Below are positions 1 to 5,052 of a stretch of 5,052 bases of DNA, one piece after another. The DNA is taken from assembly GCA_903912435.1 (NCBI GenBank), contig CAIWHI010000932.1, positions 1-5,052 on the forward strand. The letters run 5' to 3'. The position numbers and the translations under genes are program-made. The notes below the pieces were generated by a model. That model saw nothing but the letters and a program-made list of their open reading frames with translations. It did no database searches and was not told where the DNA came from. Source of the DNA: an uncultured Bacteroidota bacterium (lineage in GTDB: Bacteria; Bacteroidota; Bacteroidia; Chitinophagales; Chitinophagaceae). The stretch's first letter is position 1; each line of letters opens with the position of its first letter.

Positions 1-435
1 AATTCAATAGGTATTGATGGTCCACTGGTGCTAACATGCATACTAGCATTGTTGACGATTTTGGGCATAACAGTGCCTAAATTGCGCCTATTAGGCAAGA
101 TAATGTCTATTCTTATTTTGTTGGCTACAGGTTTGCTGGGTTGCCTGATACTGGTTATGTGGTTTGCAACCGACCACCAGGGATGTAGTGATAATTTTAA
201 CCTGCTATGGTGCCTGCCTTTGAATGTCTATGTCGCATTTTTCAACCCTAAAGGCAAAGGTAAATATGGGCTGGTTGGTATATTTTTTATTTTATTGTCT
301 TTTGTTTTTGGATTAATGAAAACACAGGGATTAATCATTGAATTTGTACCCATATTTATAGCTCTTTGTTTCATTTACTTTGCTATGTACCGTAAGAGTA
401 TAACCAATAATAAAACCATAATAGCTAATGCCTGA
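1..435 (+). CDS. C-terminal part of a polytopic membrane protein, probably DUF4105/Lnb-like (5' end outside window)
   Basis: The reading frame is open from the first base, so this is the 3' part of a longer gene. The GTG at 28 is an internal valine codon and not a credible start. The 144 visible residues are strongly hydrophobic, with about five membrane segments (roughly residues 9-25, 34-55, 67-81, 89-106 and 113-131) and a short polar, lysine-containing tail. Between segments 2 and 3 lies a TDH motif followed by N-x-NLLW-x-LP (about residues 57-73). I recognise this as typical of the membrane tail of Bacteroidota proteins whose N-terminal half is the periplasmic DUF4105/Lnb domain, linked to lipoprotein N-acylation. 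That half is not in the window, so catalytic residues cannot be checked. The family call rests on memory of this loop motif. The stop overlaps the start of the next gene, suggesting cotranscription and translational coupling. Confidence 0.6.
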   Translation, partial: NSIGIDGPLVLTCILALLTILGITVPKLRLLGKIMSILILLATGLLGCLILVMWFATDHQGCSDNFNLLWCLPLNVYVAFFNPKGKGKYGLVGIFFILLSFVFGLMKTQGLIIEFVPIFIALCFIYFAMYRKSITNNKTIIANA

Positions 436-1222
436 AATCAGCACTCCGTATAGTTCACGATTATCTTATAGTATAGAGGGCAAGGGGCCGGTAATAGTTT
501 TATTACATGGATTTCCGGAGAGCGGTACTTTATGGCGTAAGGTGGTGGATAGCCTTTCTAAATCGTTTAAACTTGTTATCCCCGATTTTCCTGGGAGTGG
601 GGCTAGTTTGTTGGAAAAGGAAACAAGTCTTGAGGATATGGCTCATTGTGTAAACGCAATTTTGGAGCATGAGCAAATTGACAGGGCAGTAATTGCAGGG
701 CACTCAATGGGTGGGTATGCAGGTTTTGCCATGGCTAATTTGTACCATGAAAAAGTTGCTGGATTATGTGTTATCCATTCCACCCCAGCAGCTGATGATG
801 AGGATAGGAAGAAAATTAGGCTGAAGGCAATTGAACTGTTGAAAAAAGGGGGTAAGACAGCCTTCGTGAGCCAGATGATACCTAATCTTTTTTCGCCTAA
901 AACAAGGACTAAGAATGCAGCCCTGGTGCAGGAGCAAACTGAATTAGCACTTGAAATGCCCGAAGAAAGTATGATTAATTATTACCAGGCTATGATAGGC
1001 AGGGCAGATTATAGTGATTGGTTACCAGATATAAAATGTCCGGTTCAGTGGATTATTGGTATAGATGATAGCCTGATTCCCTGTACTAAATTGCTTAAAT
1101 TGAGTTATGTAGCGGCAATTAATTTTGTGCAGGTTTATGCCGACTGTGGCCACATGAGTATGCTGGAATGCCCGGACAGGTTGATAGATGATTTGAGTGA
1201 GTTTGCGGGGTATTGTGTGTAG
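428..1222 (+). CDS. alpha/beta-hydrolase fold protein
   Basis: This is a 264-residue soluble protein with no signal peptide, so it is probably cytoplasmic. It carries the full alpha/beta-hydrolase pattern. The oxyanion-hole loop is HGFPESG (27-33), the strand-4 turn is DFPGSG (53-58), and the nucleophile elbow is GHSMGG (91-96) with Ser93. The acid is Asp214 (or Asp213) in GIDDSLIP, and the catalytic histidine is His242 in CGHMSMLE. A helical cap lies between about 120 and 195. Length and motif order are normal for the family, which includes esterases, haloperoxidase-like enzymes and C-C bond hydrolases; the substrate cannot be read from sequence. The ATG at 428 is chosen because the protein aligns with the fold from its first strand. 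It overlaps the upstream membrane-protein gene by 8 bp, so the two are probably one operon. Its stop is one base from the stop of the convergent gene. Confidence 0.92.
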   Translation: MPEISTPYSSRLSYSIEGKGPVIVLLHGFPESGTLWRKVVDSLSKSFKLVIPDFPGSGASLLEKETSLEDMAHCVNAILEHEQIDRAVIAGHSMGGYAGFAMANLYHEKVAGLCVIHSTPAADDEDRKKIRLKAIELLKKGGKTAFVSQMIPNLFSPKTRTKNAALVQEQTELALEMPEESMINYYQAMIGRADYSDWLPDIKCPVQWIIGIDDSLIPCTKLLKLSYVAAINFVQVYADCGHMSMLECPDRLIDDLSEFAGYCV

Positions 1223-1223
1223 A

Positions 1224-1631
1224 TTATTTGTTTATACTTTCAATATTCCTGAATAATAGCCCATGTTGTTTTTTGAATATCCGCTCCATGATTGATTTTA
1301 TGGGGAGTGGAGATTTGAATTGTATCTTCTCATCAATCAACGTAAAGTCATTTTCCTCAGTTAGATTGAATTGTATTTCAATTTTTGTGAACCACATGAT
1401 ACTTGCATTCATAACAATGGATTTGCTTTTTACATTTGGTTCTATTGTGGTGTGATATGTAAAGGAAATGGGAATTAATCCCAGTTTTAGTTTTTCGAAG
1501 ACCTTATAGGAGCCGTCAGTGTTTTTCGTCATTTTGAAGATGACAGGATGCACTGAAACGAACTTTTCATAATTAGAAATGTAGGTAAATACAATCGGTA
1601 ATGACTGCTTTATTTTGAAGGATAATGTCAT
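1224..1631 (-). CDS. START/SRPBCC-like small protein
   Basis: This is a 135-residue soluble protein without signal peptide or membrane segment. Its order fits a helix-grip (SRPBCC, Bet v 1/START-like) fold. The N-terminal strand is short (MTLSFKIKQS), followed by a helix with the usual VFTYISNYEKF pattern in which a ligand-cavity protein begins. Alternating strands run through about residue 107 (for example KSKSIVMNASIMWFTKIEIQF), and a long amphipathic C-terminal helix covers 111-133. Length is normal for a single-domain member. The family binds hydrophobic ligands or acts as cyclases/aromatases, but no catalytic residue is diagnostic and I assign no substrate. The call rests on fold pattern only. 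The ATG at 1631 is the only sensible start, since the upstream ATG at 1660 is out of frame. The gene converges on the hydrolase and is divergent from the LpxR-family gene. A Bacteroidota-type promoter lies about 60 bp upstream. Confidence 0.65.
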   Translation of the reverse strand: MTLSFKIKQSLPIVFTYISNYEKFVSVHPVIFKMTKNTDGSYKVFEKLKLGLIPISFTYHTTIEPNVKSKSIVMNASIMWFTKIEIQFNLTEENDFTLIDEKIQFKSPLPIKSIMERIFKKQHGLLFRNIESINK

Positions 1632-1688
1632 GGGTGTGTAATATTTATGGTAAATCGCATGAGCTATTAGTTAGGTCAGTAAAAAGCG

Positions 1689-1721
1689 CAAATATATTTT
1701 ATTCGTATTAGGTTCCTGAAA
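1689..1721 (-). promoter_or_regulatory. Bacteroidota-type promoter for the SRPBCC gene
   Basis: On the minus strand, 1696-1689 reads TATATTTG, an exact match to the Bacteroidota primary-sigma -7 box TAnnTTTG. A TTTC (1721-1718) stands in for the TTTG -33 box at a spacing of 21 bp. The predicted start is near 1682, giving a leader of about 50 nt. No equally good box faces the divergent LpxR-family gene. The nearest plus-strand candidate is TATATTTT at 1693-1700, which overlaps this element, so the two promoters may interfere. Confidence 0.45.
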
Positions 1722-1772
1722 AATGCTTTTCGGTGAGCAAGCCGTAAAGGTGAATTCTGCGTATATACATCT

Positions 1773-2738
1773 ATGAAAGGATTTAAGAGGTTATTATTTT
1801 GGCTGGTTCTCCTTCCTTATGGTGTTTTTTCACAAGCTATTGATAATGCCTTGTCTTATAAAACCATTGGGAGTAAGGGATATGTAAGGCTGAATTATGA
1901 AAATGATTTCTTCTCAGCTACCGATATTTATTATACCCAGGGGATTAATCTGGAATGGGTAAGTCCGGTCATTCATCGATTTCCATTAACCAAATTGCTT
2001 ATTGTCCCCTTTAAAACTAATACCCAGTATGGTATAGGAATAGAGCATGCAGGGTATACACCTACAAGTATTAGCCATGATGAGGTGCTATTAAATGACC
2101 GGCCATTTACTGCAACATTGCAGTTAAAGACTTTCTCAATCTCAGTGGATACTGTCGCAAAAAGGAGATTTTCATCTACCCTAAGTACAGGTGTTATAGG
2201 CCAGGCTGCTGGTGGTATGGAAATGCAAACCTCAATCCACAGGTGGTTGCATAATATTACACCGCATGGATGGCCAAACCAGATACATAATGATTTGGCA
2301 TTGAATTACCAGATAGATTACGAACAGCAACTAATAAGAGCCGGTAAGGTGTTTTCTTTAGATGGAGATGCTATTGCCAGGATAGGGACATTATCAGATA
2401 AGATAAGTGTCGGAAGCACGGTTATGGTTGGTTATTTTGACTCGCCCTATGGGGCTAAAAATCACTATAAAAGGAAGGTGAATATATATTTATATGACCA
2501 TTTTCAGGGTGATGCGATAGGGTATGATGCCACAATGAATGGCGGATTATTTAACCATTCAAGCCCTTATACCTTGCCGGCGGGTGCCATTAACAGGTTT
2601 GTAATTGAGAATAGGGCAGGATTTGTTATTGCATGGCAAAATATTTACCTGGAATATTTCAGGACGCAAATAACAAGGGAGTTCAAAAATGGCATGCCGC
2701 ATGAATGGGGAGGTGTACAGGTGGTCGTAGGATTTTGA
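1773..2738 (+). CDS. LpxR-family (DUF2219) outer-membrane lipid A deacylase
   Basis: This 321-residue protein has an N-terminal signal peptide (basic MKGFKR, hydrophobic core, likely cleavage around residues 20-21 after GVFSQ). It ends in phenylalanine (VQVVVGF), the usual last-strand signal of an outer-membrane beta-barrel. Family motifs appear in the expected order: ENDFF (43-47) with Asn44 and Asp45, TD (50-51), YYTQG (53-57), GYTPT (94-98), DRPF (109-112), GQAAGG (143-148), Q152/H156, and GWPNQIHND (166-174). In Salmonella LpxR, which removes the 3'-acyloxyacyl group of lipid A in a Ca2+-dependent way, an Asn-Asp pair and a histidine about 112 residues later form the active site. Asn44/Asp45 and His156 are spaced almost identically here. 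Length is normal. The exact acyl chain removed is unknown. It appears monocistronic: a divergent neighbour lies upstream, and there is no gene on its strand for about 1.7 kb downstream. Confidence 0.87.
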   Translation: MKGFKRLLFWLVLLPYGVFSQAIDNALSYKTIGSKGYVRLNYENDFFSATDIYYTQGINLEWVSPVIHRFPLTKLLIVPFKTNTQYGIGIEHAGYTPTSISHDEVLLNDRPFTATLQLKTFSISVDTVAKRRFSSTLSTGVIGQAAGGMEMQTSIHRWLHNITPHGWPNQIHNDLALNYQIDYEQQLIRAGKVFSLDGDAIARIGTLSDKISVGSTVMVGYFDSPYGAKNHYKRKVNIYLYDHFQGDAIGYDATMNGGLFNHSSPYTLPAGAINRFVIENRAGFVIAWQNIYLEYFRTQITREFKNGMPHEWGGVQVVVGF

Positions 2739-2755
2739 GATTAGTCCCGAGGATA

Positions 2756-2784
2756 AAGAAAAGCGATTGACTTATACTTTTCTT
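2756..2784 (+). terminator. possible hairpin after the LpxR-family gene
   Basis: AAGAAAAG (2756-2763) and CTTTTCTT (2777-2784) are perfect 8-bp complements around a 13-nt loop, starting 17 bp after the LpxR stop. An overlapping alternative stem, GATTGA (2765-2770) with TCAATC (2784-2789), excludes the first. The stem is AT-rich and lacks a clean T-tract, so this is a weak terminator candidate. Confidence 0.25.
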
Positions 2785-3075
2785 CAATCTCTAATGCGCA
2801 ACTGACATGTGTGGTTTTAAGTAAAATTTGGATTGCCATTCGGAGTCCTCGCCTTGCCCCTCTCTACCCCTGAAAAAGAGTGATAGGAGGGAGCGTATGT
2901 TATATCCCACTATGTATTATTGATAGGTGCGCTAAAAAAATCAGTCTGATAGTAGAAATCAGGGGTGGCCTAAATTTTAATTATAGGACTTTGGTTATAT
3001 TTTGTTGGGATAAGCTGTTATGCTAATTGGCTTGGGAAATAGGGATGCCAGTTAAAGACAGGTTGATAGATGTAG

Positions 3076-3175
3076 ACACTAGTTACACTCGGTAGTGGGT
3101 TTGCTTTCGTTATGATAAGCAATGCCTAGTGTACTAAGATGGCACCCTATGCAGAGGGTTTAACACTTATGCCAT
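3076..3175. other. cluster of nested inverted repeats, possible structured RNA
   Basis: ACACTAG (3076-3082) pairs with CTAGTGT (3126-3132). Inside it sit two hairpins, CACT/AGTG (3086-3089/3094-3097, loop CGGT) and TTGCTT/AAGCAA (3101-3106/3117-3122), which together would make a three-way junction. Directly after it, ATGGCA (3139-3144) pairs with TGCCAT (3170-3175) around an inner CCCT/AGGG hairpin (3145-3148/3155-3158). A strong terminator hairpin follows at 3321-3360. I do not match this to a known RNA family, and there is no clear promoter in front of it. Chance pairing in AT-rich DNA is the main alternative. Confidence 0.2.
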
Positions 3176-3320
3176 GTTGACTAACCAGGACGAGGCTCAG
3201 GGCAAGTATATTTTGACTTTACAGGGTGTAGTAAGAAGCCAATTTATTTGTATCGAATAGATTGTAATTATTGGTAGCCCGCTGCGGTGAGGTAGAATTC
3301 TTATTTGTTAGTTCATTTAG

Positions 3321-3360
3321 AAAGGAATAAGCCCAATTTTCAGGTTAGGCTTATTCCTTT
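3321..3360. terminator. two-way intrinsic terminator
   Basis: AAAGGAATAAGCC (3321-3333) and GGCTTATTCCTTT (3348-3360) are perfect 13-bp complements around a 14-nt loop. A G-T pair and an A-T pair extend the stem outward. On the plus strand the stem runs into TTTTTCT. On the minus strand it runs into TTTCTAAAT. It lies 13 bp beyond the stop of the pirin gene and is its natural terminator. The better T-tract faces transcripts arriving from the gene-free stretch on the plus strand, which hints that something there may be transcribed. Confidence 0.82.
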
Positions 3361-3373
3361 TTCTGGTGATATT

Positions 3374-4093
3374 TTAATTTTCCATTGGAACTTCAAATAT
3401 CAAGACATCGCTTTTGGCGGCGGCGGTTATTTCAAACTTCGAGGTGTCAGTTATTCCTATTGCGTCTCTTTTGTTTAGAGTTTGACCTTCTGTATTTATA
3501 GAACCATCTATTACAAACAGGTATGCGCCATGGTTAGTACTATGCAATTGGTGCGTTGCCGATTTGCCGGCTTCCAGGGTGGTGCGGTATATCCAGGCAT
3601 CCTGATGAATTTTTAATCCAGGGTCAGAATTATCTATTGGTGATACCAGGGGTTGGAGGGTATTTAACCTTGCTTCGGCAGGGAATGTTGTTTGGTCGTA
3701 GCGGGGTTTTACATTTTTCTTATTGGGGAATATCCAGGTTTGTAACAGGTTTACCCTGTTTTTTGGGTCGGGATTGTATTCGCTATGAGTGACACCTGTA
3801 CCTGCACTCATTACCTGCACCTCGTTGGGTACTATTTGCTGGGCATGACCCATACTGTCTTTATGTTCCAGGGTTCCTTCCAGCACTATGGTTATTATCT
3901 CCATATTGTCGTGGGGGTGGGTGCCAAAACCTTTACCGCCTGCTACTATATCATCATTGAGCACCCTTAGTGCTCCAAAATGTATTTTGGAAGGGTCGTA
4001 CCAACCAGCAAAACTGAATGAGTGGTGCGCGTCGAGCCATCCATGATTGGCATGGCCTCTTTTGTTAGCCGGATGAAATATTGTCTTTGCCAT
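3374..4093 (-). CDS. pirin-family bicupin protein (YhhW/YhaK-like)
   Basis: This 239-residue soluble protein starts MAKTIFHPANKRGHANHGWL, the characteristic pirin N-terminus, followed by HHSFSFAGWYDP (23-34) and FGALRVLNDD (39-48). The N-terminal cupin carries the full metal set: His59 and His61 (GTHPHDNMEI), His103 and Glu105 (GVTHSEYNP). A LLQTWIFP motif follows. The second cupin barrel (about 160-239) is more diverged and has no metal motif, as is usual. Bacterial relatives such as E. coli YhhW bind a divalent metal and can oxidise quercetin in vitro; human pirin is a redox-sensitive regulator. The physiological substrate here is unknown. ATG at 4093 is preferred over the ATG at 4273, because the extra 60 residues are not pirin-like and run through an intergenic palindrome. 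The gene stands alone, with a terminator just downstream and a weak promoter-like pair upstream. Confidence 0.94.
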   Translation of the reverse strand: MAKTIFHPANKRGHANHGWLDAHHSFSFAGWYDPSKIHFGALRVLNDDIVAGGKGFGTHPHDNMEIITIVLEGTLEHKDSMGHAQQIVPNEVQVMSAGTGVTHSEYNPDPKNRVNLLQTWIFPNKKNVKPRYDQTTFPAEARLNTLQPLVSPIDNSDPGLKIHQDAWIYRTTLEAGKSATHQLHSTNHGAYLFVIDGSINTEGQTLNKRDAIGITDTSKFEITAAAKSDVLIFEVPMEN

Positions 4094-4120
4094 AATTGTG
4101 TATTTATATGTAGGTACATG

Positions 4121-4152
4121 CAAATTAGATGCCTTAATCAATTGCTGACAAA
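4121..4152 (-). promoter_or_regulatory. weak promoter-like pair ahead of the pirin gene
   Basis: On the minus strand TTTG (4152-4149) is followed after 20 bp by CTAATTTG (4128-4121). The spacing is right for Bacteroidota -33/-7 boxes, and the TTTG half of the -7 box is intact. The leading TA of TAnnTTTG is replaced by CT. The implied transcript would start near 4114, about 20 nt before the pirin ATG. It would exclude the longer upstream start, which supports the chosen start codon. Confidence 0.3.
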
Positions 4153-4246
4153 ATTGCAGGTATTTTATGGATTTTAGGTAGAAAGGGCATATGGGTAATT
4201 GGAAATTGATATGATAAACAGTGGCAATTTTGAAATAAATTGACAT

Positions 4247-4293
4247 CCCCTTACCCCCTTCTCCAGCGTACAAGGCTAAACCCCAAGGGGGGG
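4247..4293. repeat. C-tract/G-tract palindromic intergenic element
   Basis: CCCCTTACCCCCTT (4247-4260) is followed, after a 24-nt spacer, by AAGGGGGGG (4285-4293). CCCCCTT and AAGGGGG form a 7-bp perfect stem that can extend with wobble pairs. The base composition is unlike the AT-rich DNA around it. Elements of the form CCCCTAACCCCC...GGGGG are, as I recall, common dispersed intergenic palindromes in Bacteroidota genomes, and this looks like one copy. Only one copy is visible in the window, so its repeat nature is inferred. Confidence 0.4.
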
Positions 4294-4422
4294 AATTGCT
4301 GGCTCAAGAATATTTAGCACAAGATCATTTATTAGGCTTTTGTATAGCGGTGCATTTAAAATATCATTCTGTCATCTGTTTTTAAAATGTTGAGCATTGG
4401 AAATGATTAGGAATTTGAGGGA

Positions 4423-4430
4423 TAATTTTG
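4423..4430 (+). promoter_or_regulatory. candidate -7 box of the response-regulator gene
   Basis: TAATTTTG (4423-4430) matches the Bacteroidota -7 consensus TAnnTTTG exactly. The -33 region is poor: the closest is ATTG/TTGG at 4396-4400, 22-23 bp upstream. Transcription would begin near 4437, leaving a leader of about 57 nt. That leader contains a small imperfect hairpin (CCCTATT at 4441-4447 with AATAAGGG at 4452-4459, one bulged A) and an A-rich stretch directly before the ATG, which is common at Bacteroidota starts. Confidence 0.33.
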
Positions 4431-4493
4431 TTATTTGCAACCCTATTAAATAATAAGGGTAATAAGATTATTTCCTTACAAAAAAAGAAAATT

Positions 4494-4883
4494 ATGTCGC
4501 AAACTATACTTGTAATAGATGATGAAAGAGCCATTCGCAGAACCCTGAATGAGATTTTGAGTTTTGAGGGTTATGTAATTGATGAGGCGGTAGATGGTGC
4601 TGAAGGTGTAAAGAAAATAAGGGAGAATACTTATGACTGTATTCTGTGTGATATTAAGATGCCTAAGATGGACGGCCTGGAGGTATTGCATATAGCAAGG
4701 GAGGAAAAGCCGGATATACCTTTTATAGTAATAAGCGGTCATGGTAATATAGAAACAGCGGTGGATGCGGTGAAAAAGGGTGCCTATGATTATATCTCCA
4801 AGCCACCGGACCTTAACAGGTTGCTGATAACCCTGCGCAAGTGCATATTTAAAGTATATACTCTAACTGACAACATCAACTAA
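4494..4883 (+). CDS. response-regulator receiver domain, apparently truncated NtrC-type regulator
   Basis: The 129-residue frame begins MSQTILVIDDE, with the acidic pair Asp9/Asp10, phospho-acceptor Asp53 (LCDIKMPKMDG), switch residue Ser81 (VISGHGNIETAVDAVKKGAYDY) and Lys103 (SKPPD). It is a complete CheY-like receiver that would be phosphorylated by a histidine kinase. The wording of the second half, including the LLITLR ending, is what I know from the N-terminus of sigma-54-dependent NtrC-type regulators, which normally continue for about 300 more residues (AAA+ ATPase and Fis-type helix-turn-helix). Here family similarity stops at Arg115 (codon 4836-4838), and a 14-residue unrelated tail leads to TAA. 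As written it lacks any output domain. ATG at 4494 is chosen because the receiver fold starts there. A TTG 66 bp upstream would add an unrelated leader. A stand-alone receiver is possible but less likely given the abrupt composition change. Confidence 0.85.
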   Translation: MSQTILVIDDERAIRRTLNEILSFEGYVIDEAVDGAEGVKKIRENTYDCILCDIKMPKMDGLEVLHIAREEKPDIPFIVISGHGNIETAVDAVKKGAYDYISKPPDLNRLLITLRKCIFKVYTLTDNIN

Positions 4884-5052
4884 CAAGAGTCACTTGTTCA
4901 GTGCTCAAATCTCAGCCACAGTTGACAGAGTTCAAGATCCAATGCGTTCAGTTGCAGTGATGCGTTTTGCCAACAAGAGGCATACGTTGCCCAGTTGGAC
5001 CAACAATGGTGTCAACTGCACGAGCCACTGGCATGGTCAGTGCTCCAACAAA
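4842..5052. other. foreign-looking segment after the response-regulator breakpoint
   Basis: From about 4842 to the window end the sequence no longer resembles the preceding genome. GC is about 48% (83 of 172 bases from 4881, counted by hand) against about 39% in the regulator gene. The wording is rich in CAACAA/GTTG. One plus-strand frame is open from 4867 to the end (62 codons, after a stop at 4864-4866; possible ATGs at 4942 and 4960). It encodes a protein-like but unrecognised stretch including DRVQDPMRSVAVMRFANKRH. Short repeats include TCAGTGCTC twice (4899-4907, 5037-5045), AACAAGAG twice (4882-4889, 4972-4979) and ATGCGTT twice (4942-4948, 4960-4966). The palindrome GTTGGACCAAC lies at 4994-5004. 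I cannot tell whether this is an inserted element, a partial gene or an assembly join. Confidence 0.4.

Larger units (their letters stand above)
2739..3320. other. gene-free stretch downstream of the LpxR-family gene
   Basis: No ORF with a credible start and family pattern is present on either strand in these 582 bases. I looked for tRNA arms, tmRNA, RNase P and SRP RNA signatures and saw none. The first 290 bases hold nothing recognisable beyond a small hairpin after the LpxR stop. From about 3045 to 3260 one plus-strand frame is fairly protein-like but is broken by TAG (3093-3095) and TAA (3135-3137). The same stretch contains nested inverted repeats (3076-3175). It could be an unrecognised RNA gene, a decayed coding fragment, or plain spacer. 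Confidence 0.6.

Noticed and set aside
1..5. Window begins AATTC, suggesting an EcoRI cloning junction
   Set aside because: Intact GAATTC sites occur inside the window near 1752 and 3295, and nothing else points to cloning. It is most likely coincidence.
28..30. GTG as the start of the first membrane protein
   Set aside because: The frame is open to the window edge with no stop, and the family has a long N-terminal domain before this point.
1213..1455. 80-residue plus-strand frame antisense to the SRPBCC gene
   Set aside because: It is fully contained in the opposite, better-supported gene, and its Phe/Ser/Ile-rich composition is typical of antisense translation.
2739..3320. tRNA, tmRNA, RNase P, SRP RNA or CRISPR array in the gene-free stretch
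   Set aside because: No T-arm consensus, no conserved RNase P or tmRNA core sequences, and no regularly spaced direct repeats were seen.
3556..3970. Two plus-strand frames (3556-3792 and 3785-3970) opposite the pirin gene
   Set aside because: Both are shadows of a gene with clear cupin metal motifs and have no family pattern of their own.
4094..4273. 60-residue N-terminal extension of the pirin frame from an ATG at 4273
   Set aside because: The extension is not pirin-like, runs through the C/G palindrome and a promoter-like pair, and the family N-terminus begins exactly at the ATG at 4093.
4428..4493. Upstream TTG start for the response regulator
   Set aside because: The receiver fold starts at the ATG at 4494. 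The extra residues are lysine/asparagine-rich leader translation, and the TTG lies within the candidate -7 box.
4476..4742. 88-residue minus-strand frame opposite the receiver domain
   Set aside because: It is antisense to conserved receiver motifs, with Tyr/Leu/Ile-rich shadow composition.

Overview
The window looks like a chromosomal stretch of a Bacteroidota bacterium, probably of the Chitinophagia or Sphingobacteriia type. The evidence is a hand-counted GC near 39% in coding DNA, start codons without Shine-Dalgarno sequences, two exact matches to the Bacteroidota -7 promoter box (TAnnTTTG), and the protein families present. These families are a DUF4105/Lnb-like membrane protein, an LpxR-family outer-membrane protein, a pirin, and a receiver domain of the kind that opens NtrC-type regulators.

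Layout. Positions 1-435 hold the C-terminal half of a polytopic membrane protein whose start lies before the window. It overlaps by 8 bp the start of an alpha/beta hydrolase (428-1222). A small START/SRPBCC-like gene (1224-1631, minus) converges on the hydrolase with a single base between the stop codons. A 141-bp divergent spacer follows, carrying a good minus-strand promoter. Next is an LpxR-family (DUF2219) lipid A deacylase gene (1773-2738, plus). A gene-free stretch of 635 bp (2739-3373) contains a cluster of nested inverted repeats and ends in a strong two-way hairpin terminator. A pirin-family cupin gene (3374-4093, minus) comes next, then a 400-bp spacer with a C-tract/G-tract palindrome and promoter-like boxes. 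Last is a response regulator (4494-4883, plus).

The genes do not form one pathway. Two of them, the Lnb-like protein and the LpxR homologue, point to the cell envelope (lipoprotein or lipid A modification). The hydrolase, SRPBCC protein and pirin are soluble proteins without an assignable substrate.

The most unusual part is the right end. The response regulator matches its family up to about residue 115 and then changes abruptly into unrelated sequence of higher GC (about 48%), with an early stop and no ATPase or DNA-binding domain. This is either an assembly chimera or an insertion/rearrangement boundary. I found no convincing evidence of a new defence or mobile system. The best candidates for something undescribed are the structured intergenic region at 3076-3175 and the foreign-looking tail from about 4842.
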